A stretch of 64,000 bases of DNA from Ectobius pallidus (lineage: Eukaryota > Arthropoda > Insecta > Blattodea > Ectobiidae). A model generated the notes under the pieces. The model did no database searches and was not told the DNA's origin. It was given only the letters and a program-made list of their open reading frames with translations. The stretch covers positions 149,539,890-149,603,889 of the forward strand of contig CAXKWD010000009.1 of NCBI GenBank assembly GCA_964059195.1, in the 5' to 3' direction. Below are positions 49,300 to 58,956 of this stretch, piece after piece (position 1 is the first letter of the stretch; the number at the start of each line of letters is the position of its first letter). Position numbers and translations under genes: made by a program.

Positions 49300-51285
49300 A
49301 TATCTCGTCCTGTAAATCCTGTGTTGAGCGAGGCTCAAGGATATAGAACATGTCAGATCAAAAAATACATGCATGTTATAACAATAATATACAGAAACTG
49401 CAAGCTGGAAATATTCTTCCAAATTGTAGAAGGTGTGAGTCATTAAAAATTCCTTGACAGCTGTTTTGAAAGGTTTTCTCCTTCTTTGAATACATAATAA
49501 TTTAATGTTGTTTGGAAACTTGTTATATATCTGTATCATCATCATTAGCTCAACAACCCTTGGTGGGTCAAGGCTTCCTTCAGAGTCCTTCTCCAGACGT
49601 CTCTATCTCTGGCAAGAGACCACCAGTTCCTAATTTTCAACGATTCCACATCTTCTAATATTCCCTCTCTCCATCTTAAGTTCGGTCTTCCAATCCTCCG
49701 TCTTCCTTCTGGTCTATTCTCCATGATTCTTTTAACCACTTCACTTTCATCCATCCTCTGTATGTGTCCTGCCCATCTTAGTCTACCTATTTTAATGTCT
49801 GTAATGATGTCTGGCGAATTATATAATTCATAGACTTCTTTGTTATATCTTGCTCGCCACTCTCCATTTTCTTTAATAGGTCCATAAATCTTTCTGAGTA
49901 TTTTCCTTTCAAAGACACCCAGTCGAGATTTATCGTATTCTGTCATAACCCAAGCCTCACTCTCATAAAGTAGCACTGGTTTAATTAATGTTTTGTATAG
50001 CCTTGTTTTTGTTTTACGTGACAAATATTTAGATTTGAAGTATTTTATTAATGCAAAATAGCATTTGTTAGCATTTTGTATCCTTTTGCTTATTTCTTTC
50101 TGAATGTTATTATGTTTATTTATTAGGGCTCCTAAGTAGACAAAATTATTTACTTTCTCAAATGTATAATTTTGTATCTTGATATTTTCTCCAGTTCTAT
50201 TATATTTATTATTTTCATTAGTGATCATATATTTTGTTTTCTTTTCATTTATACTTAGTCCCATTTTCTTAGCTGAATTTTGTAATGCTAGGAATGTTTT
50301 CTTCAAGTCATATTCAGATCTGCTGATAATATCAATATCATCTGCATAAGCAAGTATTTGTGTGGATTTATAAAATATTATCCCTCGTGTCTGGATGCCT
50401 GCATCCCTGACAATTTTTTCTAGTACTAGATTAAACAATAGACATGATAGTGAATCCCCTTGTCTTAATCCATTTAAGGTTTCTAGGGGTTCTGAGAGAT
50501 TTGCTTGGATTCTTATTTGACAGTAACTATTTTCCATTATTGCCTTGACAAGTCTAATAAGCTTCCAGGGGATTTATATATCTGTATTGCAGAATAAAAA
50601 GCACCCTTCTGAAAGAGTTTTAACGAGTTATTTGGTCTGTGTAGATCATTCATGTTTCTGGTAGTACGTCCATGTACACTAAAATTAGTTTGAAATTTAT
50701 CAGTATTATTCACTACATAACACATAACAGAGTATATATACTCCCCTGTAAGAGTGAAGACTTTTAATTTTTCAAATAGTGGTTTTCAAGATTCCCTTTT
50801 TTTCTTTCCACATATTATTCTTATTGCCCGCTTTTGTAATCTAAATATTTTCTCCCTATGGGAAGAGTTGCCCCAGAATATGATCCCATACCTCATTACC
50901 GAGTGAAAATATGCAAAATATACCATAAGTAATGCATCCTGTTTTAATATATTATTCAAAAGTCTTAAAGCAAAGCACGCTGAACTCAGTTTTGGACTTA
51001 TCATTTCTATGTGTGTCTTCCAGTCAAGATTTTGGTCAATTTGCAGTCCTAAAAATTTTACATCGCTAATTTCTTGTATGATTTGTGTTTCATAATTAAT
51101 TTCAAGATTTGAAATACATCTGTTTTGTGTCCTAAATTGTATAAAATGGGTCTTATCAATTTAAATGTCATTTTATTAGCTAGAAACCATGTGTTTAACT
51201 CGTGAAAAGCCTTTGTAGCTATTCTTGATAAATGTTCTTGTGATATTCTTGATAAATGTTATGTTCATATTCTGGGGTAACTCTT
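49300..51285 (-). mobile_element. LINE fragment pair shared with ZNF-1, carrying a nested RTE-type LINE
   Basis: Collinear with 1575-2430: reverse-strand LINE C-terminus (IYNKFPNNIKLLCIQRR, VHGRTTRNMNDLHRP, IIFWGNSSHREKIFRLQK), then near 51240 a switch to the forward copy, which stops at 51285 where another LINE begins. The nested element occupies 49537-50573. Confidence 0.75.
49537..50573 (-). mobile_element. 5'-truncated RTE-like LINE with 14-bp target duplication
   Basis: TTATATATCTGTAT at 49523-49536 and 50574-50587 flanks it. The reverse frame 49545-50537 (330 residues, intact to a stop) begins within RT: LRQGDSLSCLLFNLVLEKIV, ILAYADDIDII (YADD box), then YLGALI, GRLRWAGHIQRMDESE, GRRRIGRPNLRW and a C-terminus WWSLARDRDVWR...THQGLL. 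The 3' tail is (ATG)n-like, as in RTE-type elements. The open frame and clean duplication indicate recent insertion; ZNF-1 provides the empty site (about 1842). Confidence 0.88.
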
Positions 51286-52440
51286 CCCCACCCTCATTGC
51301 CTTCTTCATGAACATCATTTTGATTTTTTCAAATTAGGTTAGATCGCCTACTATGAGGTTTTCCCATATGATCTGGATCCCATAGGTTATGATAGGAGCT
51401 ATCGCTCTGTTGAAGAGTGACATTGCCATGCTTCTTGAGAAACTTCTTTAGCCGCGGTAGGGGTAAATTCAGAGCTTGTGTAACACTAAAATTGTCACGA
51501 AATTAATGTCACACTCAAAACCGTCACGAAATTAGTAAAGTGTGATGAAACGGACTGCACAAAAAACAATCAACTCAATGATCAGGCTTATCCAAAGTTT
51601 GAAAAATAAAAAAATTGAAAATCCAGAATTAAAAAATTCAGAGATCCAAAATTTAAAAAATTCAAAATTAAAAGATCCAAAATTAAAAAGTAAAAAAATC
51701 CGAGATTTTAAGAATTTAAAAAATCAAAATATCCAAAATTTAAATATAAAAAAATAAAATTCATAAAAGATAAAAATAAAAAATAAAAAAAATAAAAAAT
51801 CCAAAATCTAATAATAATAATAAAAAGCTAAAATAAAAAAATTGGAAATTAAAAAATCCGAAATTTTAAAAGTCCAAAAACCCAATATATAAAGTCCAAC
51901 AATCCAAAATTGAAAAATTAAAACAAGTTTCACTTCTGTCGCATGGCATTCCACGCACACTTTTTTTTTTATATTCCACATGGCTCTGATGGCTGCTGCT
52001 GACCTCTCTTGTATGTGGATGCTGAAGGATTTTGCTCTCGTCTGCAATGTTATGCCCAAATAGGCTACTTATATTTATTCATGATGGTTAGCAGGTTCCC
52101 TCCCTTCCTGAAAGTCATCTGGACTGTCTTCTCCTCGTTGATCATTAGGTCGTTTTCCTTTGCCCAATTCTCTAGTTCGTCGATTGACACCTGTACCTCC
52201 ATCTTGTTTTTCGACCCAATCACCATGTCGTCTGCATACAAAGGTATTGTCACCTTCGATTCTGCTGTTATTATTTTCATGACATCTACGGTTTAAATAT
52301 TGAATAGTGTAGGGCTGATTGAATAACCCTGCAGCACGCCATTTGTTTGGGTTATTTCCCTCGAGGTTGTGACATTGTTGTCAATTTGGACATAGTTAAA
52401 TGCCATAAAATTCTCCAATAGTGTGGCCGTTACATGATAA
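51286..52440 (-). mobile_element. LINE reverse-transcriptase fragment, interrupted by the 0.53-kb repeat
   Basis: The reverse frame 52065-52280 holds VTIPLYADDMVIGSKNKMEV (YADD box) and NEEKTVQMTFRKGGNL; 51970-52060 continues with MGITLQTRAKSFSIHIQE. 51286-51438 is the next part. The repeat at 51439-51960 lies between. Same family as 34495-35080. Confidence 0.75.
51439..51960 (-). repeat. 0.53-kb repeat with GGATTTTT minisatellite (copy 2, inverted)
   Basis: Reverse complement of 46776-47304 at both ends (AGCCGCGGTAGGGGTAAAT..., ...GCATTCCACGCACAC) with a diverged A-rich core. The forward frame 51542-51757 is translated minisatellite, not a gene. Confidence 0.7.
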
Positions 52441-52740
52441 TATTATAGGATAAAAATTCCTCCGACTCTGAGACTTGAACCCAGGACCTTTGGCTATCTG
52501 TGCCAATGCTCTTATCAACTGAGCTACGCCAGAGTTCACTTCATAGCACCAGATGGAACCTCTCTCCTATGACTGATTGCCCTTAATAGTCTACCTCACT
52601 GACAGACAGTTTTATGTCATATGCAGTACTGTGAGGCTTCCACTGTTATTGTACAGGTAACATTCAAGATAGATATATAAGCATTCATGAACCCAGATTA
52701 TTGTCTCTGTTGGACATTTCATGAGAATGAGCTCCTGGGA
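52441..52740 (-). repeat. tRNA-containing dispersed repeat, copy C (inverted)
   Basis: Reverse orientation: TATTATAGGATAAAAATTCC, tRNA-like segment, AGATGGAACCTCTCTCCTAT, GTCTACCTCACTGACAGACA, then CACTGTTATTGTACAGGTAA and GAACCCAGATTATTGTCTCT. It abuts the forward copy D, making an inverted pair about 0.5 kb long in total. Confidence 0.7.
52461..52533 (-). tRNA. tRNA-like segment in repeat, copy C (degenerate)
   Basis: In gene sense TCTGGCGTAGCTCAGTTGAT...GGGTTCAAGTCTC...AGTCGGA. A and B boxes are recognisable; loop ACAGATA lacks U33. Confidence 0.4.
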
Positions 52741-52990
52741 GCTTGGTAAAAAAAATCACTACTTAGTGTGCCTCACAGTACTGCATATGACATAACTTCT
52801 CTGTCTGGGAGGTAAACCATTAGGGCAATTAGTCATAGGAGATTGGTTCCACAGGTGCTGTGAATTGAACTCCGGCTTAGCTCAGTTGGTAGAGCATTGG
52901 CGTGAATAGCCAAAGGTCCTGGGTTCAAGTCCCAGTGTTGGAGGAATTTTTCTCCTATAATATTCTCTTCTAGTAGCAACTGGAAGAGAA
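52741..52990 (+). repeat. tRNA-containing dispersed repeat, copy D
   Basis: TCACTACTTAGTG, CTCACAGTACTGCATATGAC, GAGGTAAACCATTAGGGCAA, then the tRNA-like segment and TTTTTCTCCTATAATATTCT. Continues as the duplicated LINE and flank block shared with ZNF-4. Confidence 0.75.
52871..52942 (+). tRNA. tRNA-like segment in repeat, copy D (best cloverleaf)
   Basis: Well-paired arms, loop GTGAATA with U33 and a GAA anticodon (Phe type). A box TTAGCTCAGTTGG is intact; the B box GGTTCAAGTCC has A for the usual G of GGTTCGA. Its occurrence inside a multi-copy repeat argues for a tRNA-derived repeat rather than a working tRNA gene. Confidence 0.5.
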
Positions 52991-53645
52991 TTAAACATTT
53001 TCACTGACATGTACCTAAAATTATGTTGTTGTTGCAAACAAGCACTGATCCTGTAAAATGTTATTGCAATTTCTGGTGCCAAAGGTAAACAAAGACATAA
53101 ATATAAATGGATCGAGTCTAGAGGAAGTAGAAACAACCAAGTACCTTGGAATAAACTTAAATAATAGACTGAAATGGGATAAACAGGCAAATGAATGCTG
53201 CAGACAATTAAGTAGTATTATTTATGTATTGAGATAGATGGCAGCATTTTGTAACCTTAACATATTGTAATGCATTATCACAGCCTATTTGTAGGCCATG
53301 GGGTGCTTCATCATTAGGCATTATAAACAAATATTCACATTACAGAAAAAAGCAGTACAAATTATGACAAAAATGAAAAACAGAGGAATGTTTAGGCTAG
53401 TTTCAGGAAATTAAAATTACTTACATTTCCCAGCCTGATCTTGACCTGATTAATTATAAACATCGGAACAAATAATCAGCAACAAAATATTGATATTCAC
53501 AGTCGTAATTCAAGAAACAAAAATGATTACTCGGTAAAGAATCACTGATTAGATATTTCTAAAAAGAGCCTAAATTATTAAGTGATACAACTATACAATA
53601 AACCTCCAGCAATTATAAAATCATTAAACGAAATAAATAGATTTA
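52991..53645 (+). mobile_element. Degenerate LINE fragment (second copy)
   Basis: Near-identical to 37225-37900: ETTKYLGINLNNRLKWDKQA at about 53128-53190, stops after, LQKKAVQIMTKMKN at 53345-53385. Confidence 0.65.
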
Positions 53646-54797
53646 CGGTATGAAAAAACTTTTAAATTTTCTTATAGAAAGAGCATATTAGTCAATTGAG
53701 TTCCTTAACCAACAGTAAATAGTATACAAGACTGTAACGGAAATTGTTATATAAAACATTTTTTATTAACACTTAATCTCATTATAAACTTGTATCTTAT
53801 ATTTTTACTGACAGGTATACTATAAGCTATTTTTTAAATTGTTTTGAAAAAATGAAAGTTGTATAATATACTAAATACAGTGAACTCTCGATAATTCGGA
53901 CCTCAATATGCCGGACTTCGGATAACTCAAACAGATTCTTGACGACCCAGACCCTGTTCTACAGCCATTCTACGGCCACTTCAGGTATGCAAAAAAAGTA
54001 TTTATTCAAAAGCAACAGAAAAAGTGTACACAGAAAAAAATTTACAGCGTCTCTTGGCCTAAATCTCCTCAGAGAAATATGCTCAAAGTGCCCACATCCT
54101 GTCCTCATAATGTAACTGTGTATTTCACATCCTCACTAGAAAGTTGAATACAGTACTGAAGTGTTATTTAGTTTTGTTCCAACTATATGCTGCCTATATT
54201 CTGCCTCATACATTTTATTTGTAGCTTAAACACGAAATTTCATTACTTAGATACCAGTACCTTATTTCCCCTCCATAAGCTGGACATTTCATAAATCGGA
54301 CAGACCCCTGCCCACTTTAGTTTGGTTTATCGAGAGTTCACTGTATAGCTAAAATTAAGTAATTTGTTTGTAGTAGTAAAAATAGTCATTTTGTAAATAT
54401 GACTATATTTTCTGTAATTTTCTGTAGACTCAGTATTATTGTAAATGTAGTTTTTAGTATGTAAATTAGACGACATGTCCAATATCATTCTTGTATTGAT
54501 CTTACAAACAAAATAAATCTAATCTAACCTAAATTACAATCATCTTATGGGATTACCAAAATTGTAAGCTTGTAAAAAGAAAGATTGCAAATTTTAGTTT
54601 ACACTTTATCACAGGTATGTTAAACCATGTTTCATAATATTAGGTTTTTAGGTTGATAAAGAAAAGCAATATGTACAATCTGCAGATTAAAAACATTTAA
54701 GAATCTTACAGAATATCTTTACAGCATAACAGGTATGCAAATTGCAGAATGTTTAAACTATGATATTAATATTAACAATAAGCAGTTTCAGTGATGC
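53646..54797 (-). repeat. Duplicated 3'-flank block of ZNF-6 (copy 2)
   Basis: Collinear with 38331-38972 near ZNF-4, apart from the inserted MITE at 53878-54343. Right part matches the ZNF family 3' flank. Confidence 0.65.
53878..54343. mobile_element. Tigger/pogo-like MITE
   Basis: Ends CAGTGAACTCTCGATAA and TTATCGAGAGTTCACTG (17-bp perfect inverted repeats), with TA at 53876-53877 and 54344-54345. The ZNF-4 copy (about 38528) reads CTAAATATAGCTAAAATTA, the empty site. The ends resemble Tigger/pogo TIRs. 466 bp, non-coding. Confidence 0.85.
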
Positions 54798-54960
54798 TTT
54801 ATTGTAATTTCAGTAAACTTTATTGTAGTAGTTATTCTATAAATTTATTTTTACAATTCCCAATAACATCTTGATGTTTTATGACAAATAAAGTTTACAT
54901 TCCTTGTGTGCATAAGGAGATATCTTTTAATAAAACATCCTCTCTTCGTTACAGACATCA
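54798..54960 (-). terminator. 3' flank of ZNF-6 with poly(A) signal
   Basis: TTTATT at 54798-54803 (AATAAA in gene sense), about 170 bp after the stop, in the conserved context. No transposon between stop and signal. Confidence 0.55.
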
Positions 54961-54971
54961 CATTTAAAAAC

Positions 54972-56282
54972 TCACTCTCCTGTATGGGTAAGCAGATGAC
55001 GTTTTAGGGCATTTCTCTGAGTATATGCTTTGTTACAAATATCACACTCGAAAGGTTTCTCTGCTGTATGGGTAAGCAAATGACCTTTGAGATTAACTTT
55101 TTGAGCAAATGCTTTGTTACAGACATCACAATTAAAATCTTTCTCTCCAGTATGGGTGAGCAAATGAGACTTGAGAGTACCACTTAGAGCAAATGTTCTG
55201 TTACAGACGTCACACTGGAAAGGCTTTCTTCCTGTATGGGTAAGCATGTGACTTTTGAGGTTACTTCTTAGAGAAAATACTTTGTTACAAATATCACATT
55301 TCAAAGGTTTCTCGCCAGTATGGATAAATAAATGACTTTTGAGAGTACCTATACGAGCAAATGCTTTGTTACATATATCACATTTGAAAGGTTTCTCTCC
55401 TGTGTGCGTAAGCAAATGCTTTTTGAGATGACCCCTTATAGAAAATGTTTTGTTACAGGTATCACATTTAAAAGCTTTCTCTCCTGTGTGGGTAAGCAAA
55501 TGAGTCTTGCGGGTACTACTTTGAGAAAATGTCTTATTACATATATCACACTGATAAGGTTTCTGTCCTGTGTGGGTAAGCATGTGAGGGTAGAGATTAG
55601 TCTTGTTAGCAAAAGTTTTGTTACAGATATCACACTTCAGACCTTTCTCTCCTGTATGGGTAAGGTGGTGATTTTTTAGATTTCTGCTACAAGAAAATGA
55701 CCTGTTACAGACATCACACTGGAAAGGTTTCTCTCTTGTATGGGTAAGCAAATGACTTTTCAGACTAACTTTTTGAGTAAATGCTCTTTTACAGACATCA
55801 CACTTAAAAGCTTTCACTCCCGTATGGGTAAGCAGATGTTTCTTTAGAGTACTACTCTGAGAAAATATTTTGTTACACACATCACACTTGAAAACTTTTC
55901 TTCCTTTCTTAGTAGGTTTACGACTTTTGAGATTATGTCTTTGAGAATTTACCTCGTTCTCCGTTTTAGGTTTAAACGTCTGTACCAAATCAACGGTCAC
56001 GGGTTCACACTCTTGTTTTACAGTAAGCGCAAGATTGTCATTATTTTCCTCAGATAATGTTTCCGGAATTTCGTTGCACGATGTCGGTGACCTTGGAACT
56101 TTGGGTATTAATGCTCCACAAGGGTCTATATTTTCGGTTTTAATCTGGCGTGTCTTAATTGGGTTGAAAGTTATAGGTATAGCCTCACACTTAACAGTAC
56201 GTTCGTGTTGTACACATTTCGATGGGGAGTCTTCTAGTTTTATTTCTGCTTTATCACAATGCGATGTTTCCACAGTCTCCAT
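54972..56282 (-). CDS. ZNF-6: C2H2 zinc-finger protein, 11 fingers
   Basis: 436 residues; shortest of the family. Leader with IKLE, VKCE, IKTE and VKQE and a ...[18 protein letters not shown] junction. Eleven C2H2 fingers; fingers 3-8 follow the order seen in ZNF-3 and ZNF-4 (RNLKNHHLTH, LYPHMLTH, STRKTHLLTH, IRGHLKKH, RIGTLKSH, LRSNLKSH). The last finger (FECDICNKAYTQRNALKRH) is the intact version of the one broken in ZNF-4. The TGA is followed in frame by [14 protein letters not shown] and TAA. One linker is TAEKPF. Promoter-like block and poly(A) signal are both close, so with ZNF-3 this gene has the cleanest context. Presumed nuclear DNA-binding regulator. Confidence 0.9.
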   Translation of the reverse strand: METVETSHCDKAEIKLEDSPSKCVQHERTVKCEAIPITFNPIKTRQIKTENIDPCGALIPKVPRSPTSCNEIPETLSEENNDNLALTVKQECEPVTVDLVQTFKPKTENEVNSQRHNLKSRKPTKKGRKVFKCDVCNKIFSQSSTLKKHLLTHTGVKAFKCDVCKRAFTQKVSLKSHLLTHTREKPFQCDVCNRSFSCSRNLKNHHLTHTGEKGLKCDICNKTFANKTNLYPHMLTHTGQKPYQCDICNKTFSQSSTRKTHLLTHTGEKAFKCDTCNKTFSIRGHLKKHLLTHTGEKPFKCDICNKAFARIGTLKSHLFIHTGEKPLKCDICNKVFSLRSNLKSHMLTHTGRKPFQCDVCNRTFALSGTLKSHLLTHTGEKDFNCDVCNKAFAQKVNLKGHLLTHTAEKPFECDICNKAYTQRNALKRHLLTHTGE

Positions 56283-56600
56283 TATGAGAGATGTTGATCT
56301 AGATACATATTTACTTGAAATTCACTCACACGACTTTTAATACTACACTTACGTAACTTATGGCAGCGGTCAATTCCTTCGAATCACTACTTATTAGGTT
56401 TCAATAAAGCTTAACGTTTATAGTCTAACCTTTTCTATCAAATGCAATATGCTTATAAATCCTGAATATCTACGTGTCACTCCATTCTTCTGTTTTGTAT
56501 ATCAAGTCACAGAGGAATGTTGTTATGCACCGCCATTTACGAACGTTTTAAATTCTTGTTTTTGTATTCTATATCATCCTCAAAGCTTCCAATACTAAAA
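56283..56600 (-). promoter_or_regulatory. 5' flank / putative promoter of ZNF-6
   Basis: TTACGTAA at 56349-56356 in the position of the CRE-like site (palindromic variant of TGACGTAA), and ACCGCCATTTACG at about 56530. As in ZNF-4, the CGCAATGTGACGC block is partly lost. Confidence 0.5.
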
Positions 56601-57380
56601 TAAAATATTTGCATTTTTTTTCGTGCCTGATGCTAAGTTGTGATAGACTCACACGACTTTCTCTATCCTCAAACAGATTGTGCTATTTTTCTTGCTTCTC
56701 ATCACTATTTATGAAAACAGAGGTGCCACCCCCAGCTTCGTGAAAAGTATCCCCCCTTACAAATAATGGAATATCTATCTACTTATTATCTCCCCTCATA
56801 GGGGCAAAGGTGGGTTGGGAACAACCCTAAGCACATAAGCCACATCTGCAGGCCCATTGTGCCATCCCCTTGGGAATGGGATGATTGGCATGCCGAAGCA
56901 GATGCCACCGCGAGCCCCCACGGAACTCCCCAACATCCAGCTAGAACCAGAAAACACACCACGTGCACCACATCCCCAGGGTCCCTCATGAAGAGAGCAG
57001 CCAGGTGTTCTGCACACCACCAGCAACCACATGACCACAAGCCACGTGGCTATGATGGGAGAGGCCCCCAACGGGAGATGAAACGGGATGATAGTAGGTT
57101 TTTTTTTATTTATTCAGCATGTTCCAATGCATGTGATGCAATACTACATGCGATAGTAGGGGTTGTTTGAAGGTGAAATGGAGGTAAAAGGTTTTGAGGG
57201 ATTTGAAAACTGTTCGGTCAAGAGGTTCCAATACATGGACCCACACAGCACACTATGTATAATATACGAATAATCTACGTATAGACGTATATTATACGTA
57301 GTGTGCTGTGTGGGGAAGGTGTGAGGTGGAAGGCATTCAATTACAAGCTCAATTGTTTTGTAGGCAATAATCAAAATTCA
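56601..57380 (-). pseudogene. Distal 5' flank and pogo/jerky-like transposase remnant (copy 3)
   Basis: Collinear with 23331-24600 and 41531-43335, but with large deletions: the acidic tail region ends near 57070, and only a short KTF...LEPLDR-like piece (57180-57235, reverse) and the IIAYKTI piece (57340-57375) remain. A 75-bp hairpin (57240-57314) is inserted in the latter. Confidence 0.55.
57240..57314. mobile_element. 75-bp hairpin MITE
   Basis: Arms 57240-57268 and 57286-57314 match at 28 of 29 positions (CCCACACAGCACACTAYGTA...). The paralogous site at 43276 reads CATGGGTGGTGTGAGG without it. The left end of the AT-rich repeat at 24683 is related. Confidence 0.7.
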
Positions 57381-57781
57381 AATTCAAATTCTTTATTGCT
57401 CCAATATAATCACTATGTACACTGTACAATTGTTGGACAAGTGAACTTATAATAAATTAAACTAGACTAAGCTAAAATATTATAAGAAAAATTTTTGTTT
57501 ATAATATTTGCAAGATGATTCTAAAGTACCTATGCATTTTTTGCAAGATATTCCTCAGGTAAATAAAAGCAGTTGTCAATCAGATATGCCTTAAGGGACT
57601 TTTTAAATGCGTGTTTTTGTTGGATTAATTTGAGCTGATTTTGGAAGACTGTTATATAATTTTATTACAGAGTAAAAGGTTCCTTTTTTATATATAGAGT
57701 GGAACTGTGCTGTTGTGAATGAAAATGAGAACCTTGTCTAGAGTAGTGGGAGTGTGATTCATTGTTCTTTAGAATTGGAGC
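57370..57781 (-). mobile_element. LINE 3' fragment (third spacer copy)
   Basis: CTTTATTGCTCCAATATAAT tail, then decayed LINE C-terminus, ending at AGAATTGGAG. In the other two spacers this is followed by transposase sequence; here unrelated DNA begins at 57782. Confidence 0.7.
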
Positions 57782-58490
57782 CTATAAGTTATATGTTTCA
57801 AATTTGCCTCTGTGTTAATTGGCGCGAGCCGCCATTCATTCCCGCGTGTTTTCGTCATTTCCTGTGTGGGCACCTGCTAACGGCTTCCCCACGCCAGTTA
57901 GTCGTGATCAAGATGCAGTAGCGTACAGGCATGTGTTTCGATTGCTCCCATCCGCGGGACAATATTCACTCTGTAAGCTTAGTACTCATCTTATTTCCAC
58001 ACCATTTCGCTCCTTAAGTATTGGGCAGCGCGCGTGTGAGATTCCTAGACTCATATTGTATTTTCGGTGCAAATTACAATTATTCCCATTGTGTTAATGG
58101 CATAATGGCATAGTCGCCGCGTGTGTTCGTAACAGACCCATTTCATCTCAAATCATACAGCTTAGTACCAAATGTGTCACCTTTGGATTTCAAAATCGGC
58201 TGAAAAAAATATATGTTAAAGGACCACATGACTTATGTTCAGAAATGAAATATTTTCCTTCTCACTTGATTTGTAACAATGTTACAGGCACACAAAGAAT
58301 CGGGATTTTTGGTAAAAAGTTGTACGCAAGGGAAATATTGCAATTTTCAAAGCGCTATATATCAGAAACCAAAAATTATGGAGACTTGAGGTTTTTTTTA
58401 TTTGAAAGCCTGTTCATAGTAGTTTCAAATCATGATATAGGAAGACATTTATGAAATTCTCTTTAACTCTAAAATTCAACATGAAAATAC
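57782..58490. other. Unique sequence beyond the duplication breakpoint, no gene
   Basis: 57820-58140 is relatively GC-rich with a 92-residue frame (57819-58097) that I do not recognise. 58141-58490 is AT-rich; frame 58245-58454 has no motif. Confidence 0.4.
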
Positions 58491-58497
58491 AAAAAAT

Positions 58498-58950
58498 TGG
58501 ATTTTTTTCCAAAGTTCATATATTTTTTTTGAAAATGTGAACAGTCGTAAGTCGCGACTTTTATTGGGATAATATGGTATGGAAACTGGACTAATTATTA
58601 GCAATAAAATTTCTGCCCCAGCTTCTCACATTAAGTAGATAAATCTTGGTAAAAAGTGAAAAAACACATTTTTGACTGTTTTTTAGAAACGATTTTCTCG
58701 AAAACACCCATCTCAAAAGTTTTGAAAATTACACAAAATATTCTTTGATGGTTGTTCTTATAGGTGGTACAATCACATTGGGAGATATTTGTGTGGAAAA
58801 CCTGAGAGAATTTTTTTCAAAACTACTCTACCTGTTCCATAATGTTGGACATTTAGTATATAATGCATTATTTTTCCAAAGTTCATGTATTTTTTTTGAA
58901 AATGTGAACAGTCGTAAGTCATGACTTTTGTTGGGATAATATGGTATTGT
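58498..58950 (+). repeat. Direct repeat of ~80 bp, ~370 bp apart
   Basis: 58505-58584 and 58872-58951 share TTCCAAAGTTCAT.TATTTTT, GAAAATGTGAACAGTCGTAA, GTC..GACTTTT.TTGGGATA and ATATGGTAT. The second copy is directly followed by the candidate LTR. Confidence 0.75.
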
Positions 58951-58956
58951 AACGTT

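Noticed and set aside
51542..51757. Lys/Asn-rich 71-residue frame
   Set aside because: It is translated A-rich minisatellite inside a dispersed repeat.
52871..52942. A functional tRNA-Phe gene
   Set aside because: Copies with the same flanks occur in a dispersed repeat, others lack U33, and the acceptor stem has a mismatch; a scored structure search would be needed to overturn this.
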